Assembly (NCBI RefSeq): GCF_016648105.1
Contig: NZ_JACVVE010000005.1
Coordinates: 1 to 64,000, forward strand
DNA: 64,000 nucleotides
From: Pseudomonas sp. S31
GTDB lineage: Bacteria; Pseudomonadota; Gammaproteobacteria; Pseudomonadales; Pseudomonadaceae
Reading direction: 5' to 3'
The translations under genes and the position numbers were made by a program. Positions 29,562 through 37,964 of this stretch are shown here, piece after piece. Every line of letters begins with the position of its first letter. Position 1 is the first letter of the stretch. The notes below the pieces were generated by a model. That model was not told the origin of the DNA, did no database searches, and saw only the letters and a program-made list of their open reading frames with translations.

Positions 29562-29911
29562 GCCTCGATCCCCTCATGAATGGCTTTCCAGAGCCCGAGC
29601 CGCCTTCCTTCCCGTAGTCGATCACCTAGGTGATCGTGATGCCTGGACCCTTCAGGTACGGCCGCCCTATGATGACATCAGCTTGGAATTGACGACAAGT
29701 TGCTCGCGCATTTCAAGCCCTGCCGCTGTTGCAGCGGCGAACTTCCGATTGCCCATTTCCAATAACAAGACGCTGTTCAATCTTCCTGCGATTTACGTGG
29801 CGAAAGACCACGCGTATCGCATCGCCTGGCCGATCGATTCCTTGCTTCATTGCTGCCCATCCTAGAAGCACGTATGTGCGACCAATTACAAGAAAACCAG
29901 GAGAGCAACGC
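29562..29911. promoter_or_regulatory. divergent intergenic region with an 18-base palindrome
   Basis: This 350-base gap between the PAS-LuxR regulator and the MFS transporter has no supported gene. Its main feature is the palindrome at 29619-29636. The right half is less GC-rich than the neighbouring genes and presumably holds the transporter promoter. Confidence 0.5.
29619..29636. promoter_or_regulatory. perfect 18-base palindrome
   Basis: CGATCACCTAGGTGATCG is perfectly self-complementary. The ACCTAGGT centre and dyad symmetry fit a dimeric LuxR-type HTH, and the nearest such protein is encoded 58 bases away. Confidence 0.6.
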
Positions 29912-31258
29912 ATGAATGATAATGCGCCCGTGTCCCCCTCCATGCTACGCAAAGTGACCACCGCGGCGGCGGTCGGCAACTTTGTGGAGTGGTTCGATTT
30001 CGCCGTCTACGGCTTTCTCGCAACGGTGATCGCCAAGCAGTTCTTTTCCAGTGACGACCCCAATGCGGCGCTGTTGCAGACCTTTGCCGTGTTCGCCGTG
30101 GCATTCGCGTTCCGCCCCCTGGGCGGCGTCGTGTTCGGGTCGCTCGGCGACCGCTACGGGCGCAAACGGGTGCTGTCGATGACGGTACTGATGATGGCCG
30201 GGGCCACCACGGTCATCGGGCTGCTGCCGACCTACCAGAGCATCGGCTTGATGGCGCCGATCCTGCTGACGCTGACGCGCTGCATCCAGGGCTTCTCCGC
30301 TGGCGGGGAATACGCCGGGGCGTGCGCCTACCTCATGGAACACGCCCCTCGGCACAAGCGCGCCTGGTATGGCAGCTTCATTCCGGTGTCGACCTTTTCG
30401 GCCTTCGCCTCTGCGGCGGTGATCGCCTACCTGCTCGATGCCAGCTTGTCGCCAGAGGCCATGAGCAGTTGGGGCTGGCGAGTACCGTTCCTGGTCGCTG
30501 CGCCACTCGGCATCGTGGGCCTGTACCTGCGCTGGAAGATGGAAGAAACGCCGACCTTCAAGCAGGCCATGGCTGCGGAAGACGAGCACGCCCACTCGCC
30601 ACTGAAGGAAACCTTCAAGCACCACAGCGGCACGATTCTTCGCCTTGGCGCGTTCATTTCGCTCACGGCGCTGTCGTTCTACATGTTCACCACTTACTTC
30701 GCCACCTATCTGCAGGTGGTCGGCCACCTGACCCGGGCGCAGGCACTGATGGTGTCGACCATCGCCTTGCTGTTCTCGGCTGGCGCGTGCCCTGTGGCCG
30801 GCGCCTTCGCCGACCGTTTCGGGCGGCGCAGGACCATCGGCTTCACCTGCCTGTGGGCCATTGTCTCGGTGTTCCCCGCGTACTGGCTGGCCAGTTCCGG
30901 GGACCTCTACGCGGCCGTGCTGGGCGTCATCCTGCTGGCGGTCGCCGCAGTGTTCTCGGGCGTGGTCACGGCGGCGCTGCTCTCCGAGGTATTCCCGACC
31001 CGCGCGCGCTATACCGCCTCGGCCATCACCTACAACGTCGCCTACACCTTGTTCGGCGGCACCGCGCCGCTGGTCGCCACCTGGCTGATTTCCCTGACGG
31101 GCAGCAGCCTGGCACCGGCCTTCTACCTGGTGCTGATCGCCTTGCTGGCGCTGGTGGGAGGGCTGGCGTTGCCCGAAACGTCGCGCATCTCGCTGCACGA
31201 TGAGCAGGACGCGGTGCGCCCATCCAACCACCAGGAGGTAACCCATGAACCCACGTGA
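29912..31258 (+). CDS. MHS-family MFS transporter
   Basis: A 448-residue, 12-helix metabolite:H+ symporter. Landmarks: VGNFVEWFDFAVYGFLA in helix 1, GSLGDRYGRKRVL between helices 2 and 3, and GFSAGGEYAGACAYLMEHAP in helix 4, as in ProP-like carriers of amino acids, betaines and dicarboxylates. The ATG at 29912 follows CCAGGAGAG; upstream open codons are ignored. Its last 14 bases overlap the start of the M19-like gene, so the two are translationally linked. Substrate unknown. Confidence 0.85.
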   Translation: MNDNAPVSPSMLRKVTTAAAVGNFVEWFDFAVYGFLATVIAKQFFSSDDPNAALLQTFAVFAVAFAFRPLGGVVFGSLGDRYGRKRVLSMTVLMMAGATTVIGLLPTYQSIGLMAPILLTLTRCIQGFSAGGEYAGACAYLMEHAPRHKRAWYGSFIPVSTFSAFASAAVIAYLLDASLSPEAMSSWGWRVPFLVAAPLGIVGLYLRWKMEETPTFKQAMAAEDEHAHSPLKETFKHHSGTILRLGAFISLTALSFYMFTTYFATYLQVVGHLTRAQALMVSTIALLFSAGACPVAGAFADRFGRRRTIGFTCLWAIVSVFPAYWLASSGDLYAAVLGVILLAVAAVFSGVVTAALLSEVFPTRARYTASAITYNVAYTLFGGTAPLVATWLISLTGSSLAPAFYLVLIALLALVGGLALPETSRISLHDEQDAVRPSNHQEVTHEPT

Positions 31259-32222
31259 GATACACGACTCCAGCATCGTCATCGACGGCCTGATCATCGC
31301 CAAGTGGAGCCGCGAGCTGTTCGAGGACATGCGCAAGGGCGGGCTCACCGCAGCCAACTGCACGGTGTCGGTGTGGGAGGGCTTCAAGGCCACCGTCGAC
31401 CAGATCGTCGCCAGCCAGAAGCTGATCCGCGACAACAGCGACCTGGTGATGCCGGTGCGCACCACCGCCGACATCCGCAAGGCCAAGGAGCTGGGCAAGA
31501 CCGGCATCCTCTTCGGCTTCCAGAATGCCCACGCCTTCGAGGACCAGATCGCCTACGTCGATGTCTTCAAGCAGCTGGGCGTGGGCATCGTGCAGATGTG
31601 CTACAACACCCAGAATCTGGTTGGCACCGGCAGTTACGAGCGAGACGGCGGCCTGTCGGGCTTCGGTCGCGAGATCGTCGCCGAGATGAACCGTGTCGGC
31701 ATCATGTGCGACCTGTCCCATGTTGGCTCCAGGACTTCGGAAGAGGTCATCCTCGAATCGAAGAAACCGGTGTGCTACTCCCACTGCCTGCCGTCCGGCC
31801 TCAAGGAACACCCGCGCAACAAGACCGATGCGGAACTCAGGTTCATCGCCGAGCATGGCGGCTTCGTTGGCGTGACCATGTTCACGCCGTTCCTGGCCAA
31901 GGGCATCGACGCGACCATCGACGACTACGCCGAGGCCATCGAGTACACCATGAACATCGTCGGTGAAGACGCCATCGGCATCGGCACCGACTTCACCCAG
32001 GGCCACGGCCAGGACTTCTTCGAGTACCTGACCCACGACAAGGGCTACGCCCGTCGCCTGACCAACTTCGGCCAGATCATCAACCCGCTGGGCATGCGTA
32101 CTGTCGGCGAATTCCCCAACCTCACTGAGACTTTGCTCAAGCGCGGGCATCCAGAGCGCGTGGTGCGCAAGATCATGGGGGAGAATTGGGTGAATGTGCT
32201 CAAGGAGGTGTGGGGCGAGTGA
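31245..32222 (+). CDS. M19 (renal dipeptidase) family protein with altered metal site
   Basis: A 325-residue protein of the membrane dipeptidase (M19) fold. It keeps DLSHVGSRTSEEV (H159), YSHCL (H180) and the EHPRNKTD segment. The family's first metal motif, DGHxD, reads DGLII here (L16, I18), and the bridging glutamate of GxEG reads GFQNA (Q93). A classic di-zinc dipeptidase site is therefore unlikely. Close relatives occur in Pseudomonas beside betaine catabolism genes. AGGAGGT at 31234-31240 is an excellent ribosome binding site inside the preceding transporter gene. Confidence 0.8.
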   Translation: MNPREIHDSSIVIDGLIIAKWSRELFEDMRKGGLTAANCTVSVWEGFKATVDQIVASQKLIRDNSDLVMPVRTTADIRKAKELGKTGILFGFQNAHAFEDQIAYVDVFKQLGVGIVQMCYNTQNLVGTGSYERDGGLSGFGREIVAEMNRVGIMCDLSHVGSRTSEEVILESKKPVCYSHCLPSGLKEHPRNKTDAELRFIAEHGGFVGVTMFTPFLAKGIDATIDDYAEAIEYTMNIVGEDAIGIGTDFTQGHGQDFFEYLTHDKGYARRLTNFGQIINPLGMRTVGEFPNLTETLLKRGHPERVVRKIMGENWVNVLKEVWGE

Positions 32223-32241
32223 GGTGAACGGTGGCTGATCG

Positions 32242-32269
32242 GCCCATCGCCGGCGTGCCGGCGATGGGC
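32242..32269. terminator. 13-base perfect hairpin between convergent genes
   Basis: GCCCATCGCCGGC and GCCGGCGATGGGC form perfect 13-base arms around GT. It lies between the stops of the M19-like gene and the GntR gene. No T-run follows, so it is either a strong hairpin that blocks read-through or a repeat. Confidence 0.6.
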
Positions 32270-32277
32270 GCATGCGG

Positions 32278-32952
32278 TCATGCCAGTTCGCCGATCCACT
32301 GCGCCAGGCGATCGCCATCGCAGGCATTGTGCTGCCAGGCGAGCTCGCCGGCCTTGTCGCTTTCACCGGCGAGGATCGCCTGGACGAATGCGCGATGTTG
32401 CTCGAGGATGGTGTCGTTGGTCGGGTGCATGACCAGGTTGGTGGTGTTGATCACCCAGCGCACCTGCTGTTGCACCAGGGCATACTGGCGGATCAGGCGC
32501 TGGTGGCCGGTGCCCTCGATGATCGCTCGGTGCAGCGCGAAGTCGCACTGGTTGATGTTCTTTTTCCCACCTTTTTCGCAGGCTTTGCTCAGGTCGACGA
32601 ACGCCGCTTCGATCGCCTGCAGCACCCGTGGATCCCGCTGCTTTGCCACCAGGGTGGCGGCAAGGCGCTCCAGGCTGCCGCGCAGCGTCCATATCTCCCA
32701 GACATCGTCGGCCGTGAGCTCGGCCACCTGCCAGCCGACGTAAGGGGTCTGCACGACGATACCTTCGGTCGCCAGGCGATTGAGCCCGGTTCGCAGGGTA
32801 CCCCGGGCGATACCCAACTGGTCCGCCAGCGCAGTCTCGGTGATGCGTTCGCCGGGCTTCAGATGGCCGGAGAGAATCGACTCCCTGAGGCTGTCGGTGG
32901 CTTGCTGTTCGGCGGAGAGCTTCGAGACTGGACGAAGCTGGATGGATTTCAT
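32278..32952 (-). CDS. GntR-family (FadR-type, FCD) regulator
   Basis: A 224-residue regulator with an N-terminal winged HTH (LADQLGIARGTLRTGLNRLA) and a C-terminal all-helical FCD domain whose conserved D, H and H residues (for example DFALHRAI and EQHRAF) normally bind a metal and a carboxylate ligand. The ATG at 32952 follows AGGA; an earlier ATG 20 codons upstream is less likely. It is divergent from the MFS transporter-aldolase pair and probably represses it through the dyad at 33098-33113. Confidence 0.83.
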   Translation of the reverse strand: MKSIQLRPVSKLSAEQQATDSLRESILSGHLKPGERITETALADQLGIARGTLRTGLNRLATEGIVVQTPYVGWQVAELTADDVWEIWTLRGSLERLAATLVAKQRDPRVLQAIEAAFVDLSKACEKGGKKNINQCDFALHRAIIEGTGHQRLIRQYALVQQQVRWVINTTNLVMHPTNDTILEQHRAFVQAILAGESDKAGELAWQHNACDGDRLAQWIGELA

Positions 32953-33097
32953 GAAAGCGGGTCCTGATGGCGACGCGCTGACATATAGCATTGCCGAGGG
33001 CTTTTTGTACACATCCGGCCCTGCTCAGGTCTGCCGGTCAAATACTGTAGATCACTTAAATCGACGATAACTCATTGATTGTAAATGTGTTTATTGT

Positions 33098-33113
33098 TGA
33101 TTGTTGACAATCA
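33098..33113. promoter_or_regulatory. GntR-type operator (TGATTGT-TG-ACAATCA)
   Basis: Perfect 7-base arms around TG. The TTGT-N2-ACAA core fits the operator pattern of FadR-subfamily GntR proteins. It lies in the 285-base divergent gap between the GntR gene and the MFS transporter; the rest of that gap is AT-rich with no gene. Confidence 0.6.
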
Positions 33114-33237
33114 TCAATCTGCCGCATAGATTTTCATGCAGCAAGCCGCCCGGCGCGCCTGCGTAATAACAACAAGCAAAAAACAACAATTCATCGATGC
33201 CTACAAATAAAACAACGCGTGCAGCAAAGGTGATGAA

Positions 33238-34560
33238 ATGAAAGCAGCGATAGATGTGTCTTCAGCGTGCGATTCCTCCCGGCAACTCGATGGCATCTAC
33301 AAGAAGATGTCGGTTCGCCTGATCCCGTTTCTGTTTCTGTGTTACGTACTGGCGTACTTTGCAAGGATCAATGTCAGCTTCGCCAAGCTGGATATGCTGG
33401 CCGACCTAGGCATATCGGAAACGGCCTACGGCCTGGGCGCGGGGATCTTCTTTCTCGGGTACCTCATTTTTGCCGTGCCCAGCAACATCATCCTCGAACG
33501 CATGGGGGCTCGGCGCTGGATCTGCTGCATCATGGTGGTGTGGGGCGCGCTCACTTCGCTGATGATGCTGATCGAAAACGTGAGCACCTTCTACGTGCTA
33601 CGGTTCCTGATCGGCGTCGCCGAAGCTGGGTTTTTCCCAGGCATCATCTACTACTTCACCCGCTGGTTTCCCAGTGAGCGCCGAGGCAGGGTGATTTCGC
33701 TGTTCATGGCGGCGATACCGCTGTCGGGCATCATTGGCGGGCCGTTGTCGGGCTGGATCATGTCGAGCATGCAGCATGCGCCGATGGGGCTTTCCAGCTG
33801 GCAGTGGCTGTTCCTCTTGTATGGCATTCCGACGATCGTGGTGGGCTTTTTCGTCAAACGCTGCCTGCCCAACAGTTTCGAGGAGGCCGAGTTCCTCACC
33901 GAAGAAGAGAAGCAACGGGTCAGGCTCGAACTGGCGCGTGATGCCGCTACCCAGGCACCCAACCAGCAACGCGCATCCTTGCTCAGCTTCCTGTTCTCGC
34001 CAGTGGTCTGGTATTTCAGCCTGGTCTATTTCCTGATCGAAATGGGTGAGTACGCCTTGGGCTTCTGGATGCCGACCATCATCAAGAACGCCGGCTTCGA
34101 CGACATGCAATCGGTCGGCCTGTTGACCGCCGTTCCATACTTGGTCGCCAGCTTCGTGATGATCTACGTCGGCCGCTCGGCCGACCTGCGCAACGAGCGC
34201 AGGTGGCACCTGGCAATTCCACTGTTCATCGGCATGATCGGATTGGTGATGGCCGCGCACTTTTCCCATAACGGGCAACTGGCCATGCTGGGCTTGACGC
34301 TCGCGACCTGTGGGGTGATGGCCTCCTTCCCGATCTTCTGGACCGTACCCACCGCGATGTTGGGCATCAACGCGGCGGCCGGCGTGGCGCTGATCAACTC
34401 CGTGGGCAATCTCGCAGGATTCTTCAGCCCCTTCCTGGTGGGCTGGACAGTCGACCTGACCAAGAGCACCGACTTCTCGCTCTACGTGGTGGCAGGTTGT
34501 GCGTTCGCGGGTGCGGTGCTGTTCGTCCTGGTGCCCAAACGTTTCGCCAGCAGTAAGTGA
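33238..34560 (+). CDS. MFS transporter of the anion:cation symporter type
   Basis: A 440-residue, 12-helix transporter. RLIPFLFLCYVLAYFARINV in helix 1, ILERMGARRWI between helices 2 and 3, and GVAEAGFFPGIIYYFTRWFP in helix 4 are standard for the ACS family, which imports sugar acids, hydroxy acids and aromatic acids. It is followed after 10 bases by the class II aldolase gene, so an operon for uptake and cleavage or decarboxylation of an organic acid is likely. Substrate unknown. Confidence 0.85.
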   Translation: MKAAIDVSSACDSSRQLDGIYKKMSVRLIPFLFLCYVLAYFARINVSFAKLDMLADLGISETAYGLGAGIFFLGYLIFAVPSNIILERMGARRWICCIMVVWGALTSLMMLIENVSTFYVLRFLIGVAEAGFFPGIIYYFTRWFPSERRGRVISLFMAAIPLSGIIGGPLSGWIMSSMQHAPMGLSSWQWLFLLYGIPTIVVGFFVKRCLPNSFEEAEFLTEEEKQRVRLELARDAATQAPNQQRASLLSFLFSPVVWYFSLVYFLIEMGEYALGFWMPTIIKNAGFDDMQSVGLLTAVPYLVASFVMIYVGRSADLRNERRWHLAIPLFIGMIGLVMAAHFSHNGQLAMLGLTLATCGVMASFPIFWTVPTAMLGINAAAGVALINSVGNLAGFFSPFLVGWTVDLTKSTDFSLYVVAGCAFAGAVLFVLVPKRFASSK

Positions 34561-34570
34561 GGAGATGAAA

Positions 34571-35308
34571 ATGCAAGCTGTCAAAACCCTTGAGCAAGAA
34601 CTGTATTACGACCCCCAGGTCGCCAAGCTGCGCGCGGACCTAGCCCTGGCGCTGCGCGCTGCGGCCTTTCACGGCCTTGCCGAAGGCGTCTGCAACCACT
34701 TCAGTGTCACGCTGCCAGGCAGGCCGGACCTGTTCCTGCTCAATCCCCGCGGCCTGATGTGGGAAGAGGTCCAAGCGGACGACATCGTGATGGTGGACGA
34801 AATGGGCAAGCGCCTGGCCGGTCGCCACGAAATCGAACCGACCGCTATGTTCATCCATGCCGCGATCCACCGCGTCGCCAAGAAGACTTGCGTGCTGCAT
34901 ACCCACATGCCGTACGCCACGGCGCTGACGTTGACCCAGGCCCGGGCACTGGACACGACCCTATCGCAGAACGCCATGCGCTTCCATGATCGTCTGGTGA
35001 TCGACGACCGATACAACGGCTTTGCCCTCGATCACCGTGAAGGGGAGCGTATCGCCATGGCCATGAATGGCGCCGATATCGTCTTCCTTGGCAACCACGG
35101 CGTGGTCGTATGTGCAGAGCGCATCGACTATGCCTACGACGATCTCTACTACCTGGAGCGGGCGTGCAATGCCGAGGTACTCGCACGTTCCACCGGGCTG
35201 GCCCTGGTACCTGCCGACCCGGAGATGGCCAGCAAGGTAGCGGCGCAGGTCGACAGTGAGCGGTTGCAGTCGGAGTTGTTCTTCCAGGCCCTGGGGCGCA
35301 AGTTGTAA
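34571..35308 (+). CDS. class II aldolase/adducin family protein
   Basis: A 245-residue cytoplasmic protein of the class II aldolase family, a zinc enzyme fold that cleaves or epimerises sugar phosphates or acts on other carbonyl acids. The paired metal ligands are in VLHTHMPYA and the third histidine in LGNHGVVV. The catalytic-side glutamate is in IEPTAMFIHAAIHR. I choose ATG 34571 rather than 34565 because GGAG at 34561-34564 has correct spacing only for the second. It belongs to the operon regulated by the GntR protein. A strong terminator follows. Confidence 0.82.
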   Translation: MQAVKTLEQELYYDPQVAKLRADLALALRAAAFHGLAEGVCNHFSVTLPGRPDLFLLNPRGLMWEEVQADDIVMVDEMGKRLAGRHEIEPTAMFIHAAIHRVAKKTCVLHTHMPYATALTLTQARALDTTLSQNAMRFHDRLVIDDRYNGFALDHREGERIAMAMNGADIVFLGNHGVVVCAERIDYAYDDLYYLERACNAEVLARSTGLALVPADPEMASKVAAQVDSERLQSELFFQALGRKL

Positions 35309-35328
35309 TAGCCGGGCAGTACGAGACG

Positions 35329-35360
35329 AAGCCGGATGTGCATGCATGTCCGGCTTTTTG
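35329..35360 (+). terminator. Rho-independent terminator after the aldolase gene
   Basis: AAGCCGGA and TCCGGCTT form the stem, with a 12-base loop and a run of five T on the plus strand, 20 bases after the aldolase stop. Confidence 0.8.
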
Positions 35361-35490
35361 CTGCGGAGGCATCAATATCGCTGGCAGTGATGACTCGCGG
35401 CGAAGGGGAACAGGTTCCGGAGATTCAGGTTCGGTAATTCGCGCGGTGCTCGGTATGATGTGCGCAACGCTATTCCCGTCAGAGTGCACC

Positions 35491-35658
35491 ATGAACCGCC
35501 AGAAAAAAATCAAGCAGCTGCTCAAGGCCCATGCCAAGAAGGCCAGTGCCAAGCTGGCGCCGCGCAGCAACAAGCCCAGGTACATCAGCAAGGCGGACCG
35601 TGAGAAGCTGGCGGCGCAGGCCGCGGTCGAGACCAACGTGGAGCCGAGCGCGGACTGA
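35491..35658 (+). CDS. DUF2986 small basic protein
   Basis: A 55-residue, lysine-rich protein (MNRQKKIKQLLKAHAKK at the start; RYISKADREKL in the middle) of the DUF2986 family, common in gammaproteobacteria. The function is unknown; the charge suggests nucleic-acid or ribosome contact. It converges with the L31 gene, 9 bases apart. The ATG at 35491 follows AGAGTG, a modest ribosome binding site. Confidence 0.75.
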   Translation: MNRQKKIKQLLKAHAKKASAKLAPRSNKPRYISKADREKLAAQAAVETNVEPSAD

Positions 35659-35667
35659 GCGGGCGGC

Positions 35668-35922
35668 TTACCTGCTGGTAAAGGCCGCGAAGCGCTTGTT
35701 GAAGCCCGCCACGCGACCTTCGGTCTTGGCCTTGCGCTCCTGGCCGGTGTAGACCGGATGCGAAGCGCTGGAGACGTCGAGGGTCACGTACGGATAGGTC
35801 TTGCCGTCGCTATGCGAGTAGGTCTTGTCCGTGTCGATGGTCGAGCCAATCAACCAGAAGGCGTTGGCGGAGACGTCGTGGAACAGGACAGGGCGGTAGT
35901 CGGGATGGATGTCGGGTTTCAT
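35668..35922 (-). CDS. rpmE2: 50S ribosomal protein L31 type B (zinc-independent)
   Basis: An 84-residue L31 of the cysteine-free type B form (also called YkgM). [16 protein letters not shown] and the [18 protein letters not shown] core are diagnostic; the four zinc-binding cysteines of type A are missing. Type B L31 replaces the zinc form when zinc is scarce and frees zinc for the cell. In Pseudomonas it is controlled by Zur, and a matching dyad lies just upstream at 35937-35957. Confidence 0.94.
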   Translation of the reverse strand: MKPDIHPDYRPVLFHDVSANAFWLIGSTIDTDKTYSHSDGKTYPYVTLDVSSASHPVYTGQERKAKTEGRVAGFNKRFAAFTSR

Positions 35923-35936
35923 GCGGCTTACCTATG

Positions 35937-35957
35937 GAATGATATAAAGTAACATTC
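35937..35957. promoter_or_regulatory. Zur-type box upstream of rpmE2
   Basis: Reading in the direction of the gene, GAATGTTAC, three bases, then ATATCATTC: the arms match at 7 of 9 positions. The AATGTTA half-site agrees with known Zur boxes. It lies 15 bases before the rpmE2 start codon, where repression is easily explained. Confidence 0.7.
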
Positions 35958-36094
35958 TAGATAATGACTCTCATTCCCTGGGTTGTCCAGCCCTGAGCTT
36001 TTCAAGGAGGCTGCGGTTCTCACCTTAGTACGTGATGCCCCGTGAGTGGAGGCGGTTAGGTACACCCCCATCAGCTCCGAGCAAATCCAATTCC

Positions 36095-37294
36095 TCAACC
36101 CACCCGAAACACGTGCTTCATATACGCCACGAAATTCTCATCCCGACATTGCGTCTTCCCCGGGCTGTCTGAGATCTTCGCCACCGGCGCCCCATTGCAC
36201 CCGGTCATCTTGATCACGATATTCATCGGCTCCACCCCAGGAATATCACAGGTCAGCCGCGTGCCGATGCCAAAGCTCACGTTGATCCGCGCGTGCAATG
36301 CCCGGTACAGCTCCAGCGCCTTGGCGAAGTCCAGGCCATCGGAGAAGATCAGCGTCTTGCCCTTCGGGTCGATGCCCAGCCGCTCATAGTGGGCGATGGC
36401 TTTCTCCGCCCAGGCCAGCGGGTCGCCGGAGTCGTGGCGCAGGCCGTCGAACAGCTTGGCGAAGTACAGGTCGAAATCGCCCATGAAGGCGTCCATGGTG
36501 ATGCAGTCGGTCAGGGCGATCCCCAGTTGCCCGCGGTATTCGCGCACCCAGCATTCCAAGGCGGCCGCCTGGCTGTCGACCAGGCGTGGGCCGAGTTGCT
36601 GGTGGGCCATGAACCATTCGTGGGCCATGGTGCCGATGGGCTTGAGGTCGTACTCACGGGCCAGGTGCGCATTGCTGGTGCCGACGAAGCGGCCGGGGAA
36701 ATCGCGCTTGAGGATGTGCACGACTTCTTCCTGTACCCGGTAGGAGAAGCGCCGCCGGGTGCCGAAGTCGGCCAACTGGAAGCCGGCCAGCTCCTCGGCG
36801 CTGGCCTCGGACTGCAGCCAGTCGAGTTTCTGGTACAGGCGCTCGCCAACCTGCTCGATCACCACGTCGCGGTAGCGATAGCGGTTGCGCACTTCGCTGA
36901 TGATCGCCAGCAGCGGGATTTCATAGAGAATCACGTGCAGCCAGGGACCGCGCACGCGGATCGCCAGCTGGCCACTGTCGTCCAGGCCGATCTGCACGTA
37001 GCGCAGGTTGAAGCGGAACAGGCTGAGGAAGCGGATGAAGTCCGGCTTGATGAAGGGGATCTTCTCCAGGTACGCCAACTGGTCGTGGGTGAGGGTGACG
37101 TCGGCCAGTTGCTCGACCTGGTAGCGGATTTCCGCCAGGTAGGGCGCGAGGTCTTCGCCGTTGCGGCAGCGAAACTCCCACTCCACCTCGGCGTTGGGAT
37201 AGTTGTGCAGCACCGCCTGCATCATGGTGATCTTGTAGAAATCGGTGTCCAGCAGGTTCTGGATGATCCGTGGGCCGAAAACGCTGTCGCTCAT
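36095..37294 (-). CDS. pncB: nicotinate phosphoribosyltransferase
   Basis: A 399-residue enzyme of the Preiss-Handler NAD salvage pathway: nicotinate + PRPP + ATP to nicotinate mononucleotide. The N-terminal [15 protein letters not shown], the [13 protein letters not shown] motif carrying the phosphorylated histidine, the [10 protein letters not shown] phosphate loop and the C-terminal CRDENF segment are all present, and the length fits. Its ATG overlaps the stop codon of the upstream pncA remnant (ATGA), so the two were once an operon. The island that disrupts pncA may have separated pncB from its native promoter. Confidence 0.95.
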   Translation of the reverse strand: MSDSVFGPRIIQNLLDTDFYKITMMQAVLHNYPNAEVEWEFRCRNGEDLAPYLAEIRYQVEQLADVTLTHDQLAYLEKIPFIKPDFIRFLSLFRFNLRYVQIGLDDSGQLAIRVRGPWLHVILYEIPLLAIISEVRNRYRYRDVVIEQVGERLYQKLDWLQSEASAEELAGFQLADFGTRRRFSYRVQEEVVHILKRDFPGRFVGTSNAHLAREYDLKPIGTMAHEWFMAHQQLGPRLVDSQAAALECWVREYRGQLGIALTDCITMDAFMGDFDLYFAKLFDGLRHDSGDPLAWAEKAIAHYERLGIDPKGKTLIFSDGLDFAKALELYRALHARINVSFGIGTRLTCDIPGVEPMNIVIKMTGCNGAPVAKISDSPGKTQCRDENFVAYMKHVFRVG

Positions 37295-37640
37295 GGGCGG
37301 TCTTCCTTGATCAGAGAGAGCTGGTAGTCGAGCGCGGCCTCGTCGCCGCAGAGGATGACGCCCTCGGCGGCCAGTGCGCCGCAGGCGCTGATGGCGCCTT
37401 CCTGGGTGAGGGCGCGGCAGGCTGGGAGGTACAGCAGCACCTGGAAACCGGCCCGACGCAACTGCTGGGCGGTGGTCTTGACGCAGTAGTCCAGGGCCAG
37501 GCCGCCGACGATCACCGCGCCCACCTGGTGCACCTTGAGGTATTCGATGACCCCGGTCGAGCGGCGCTCGGCCAGGTCGTGGTAGCAGGCGCCATAGGGG
37601 TGCAGGTCGGGTTCGACGCCTTTCCAGACGTTTTGCGGAT
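37291..37640 (-). pseudogene. pncA: nicotinamidase, 5'-truncated by the island
   Basis: From about 37635 leftward the minus strand reads [20 protein letters not shown] and then [13 protein letters not shown] with the nucleophilic cysteine, ending KEDRP. This is the C-terminal half (about 115 residues) of an isochorismatase-fold nicotinamidase that feeds PncB. The N-terminal half with the catalytic Asp and Lys and the metal ligands is missing; beyond about 37640 the frame continues into unrelated sequence. An ATG at 37533 could start an 80-residue fragment, without function. The break marks the left end of the island. Confidence 0.8.
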
Positions 37641-37964
37641 TGCACTAAAGTCAGCCATTTCTTGTCAACGTTACCCAGCCGCTCCATCCTACCCTGAAGC
37701 CCCTGATTCAAAAGGTCTCAGCCCTCTAAGCACCCACAAAGCACCACCGTCACCAAGCAGTTGGCTCCGCCAAGCCTAGCCAATCGACACGCCAGGTGCG
37801 CTCCAAATTCACACCCCCGGTAGGTGCCACAGGCTCGAACCTGCCCCCCAAAAATCCCTCACCCACCATCCCGTCCGACCTCCACGACTACCCTAAAACC
37901 ACCCCAATCCCACGCCCCTACTTTCCCCAAAAAACACCAAACTCACACAGCGACACCCAGGCAC
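37641..37964. other. gene-free island edge with extreme C-over-G skew
   Basis: This 324-base stretch between the pncA break and the STAND gene has no supported gene. From 37851 to 37949 I count 49 C and only 4 G in 99 bases of the plus strand. An RNA read rightward would be C-rich and G-poor, as in Rho utilisation sites, and would protect the oppositely oriented STAND gene from antisense transcription; that role is a guess. Confidence 0.55.

Noticed and set aside
37823-37860. tRNA-like T-arm (GGTTCGAGCC on the minus strand) at the island edge
   Set aside because: The flanking bases do not fold into acceptor, anticodon or D arms, and the 5-base T-stem does not pair properly. No tRNA fragment is supported.
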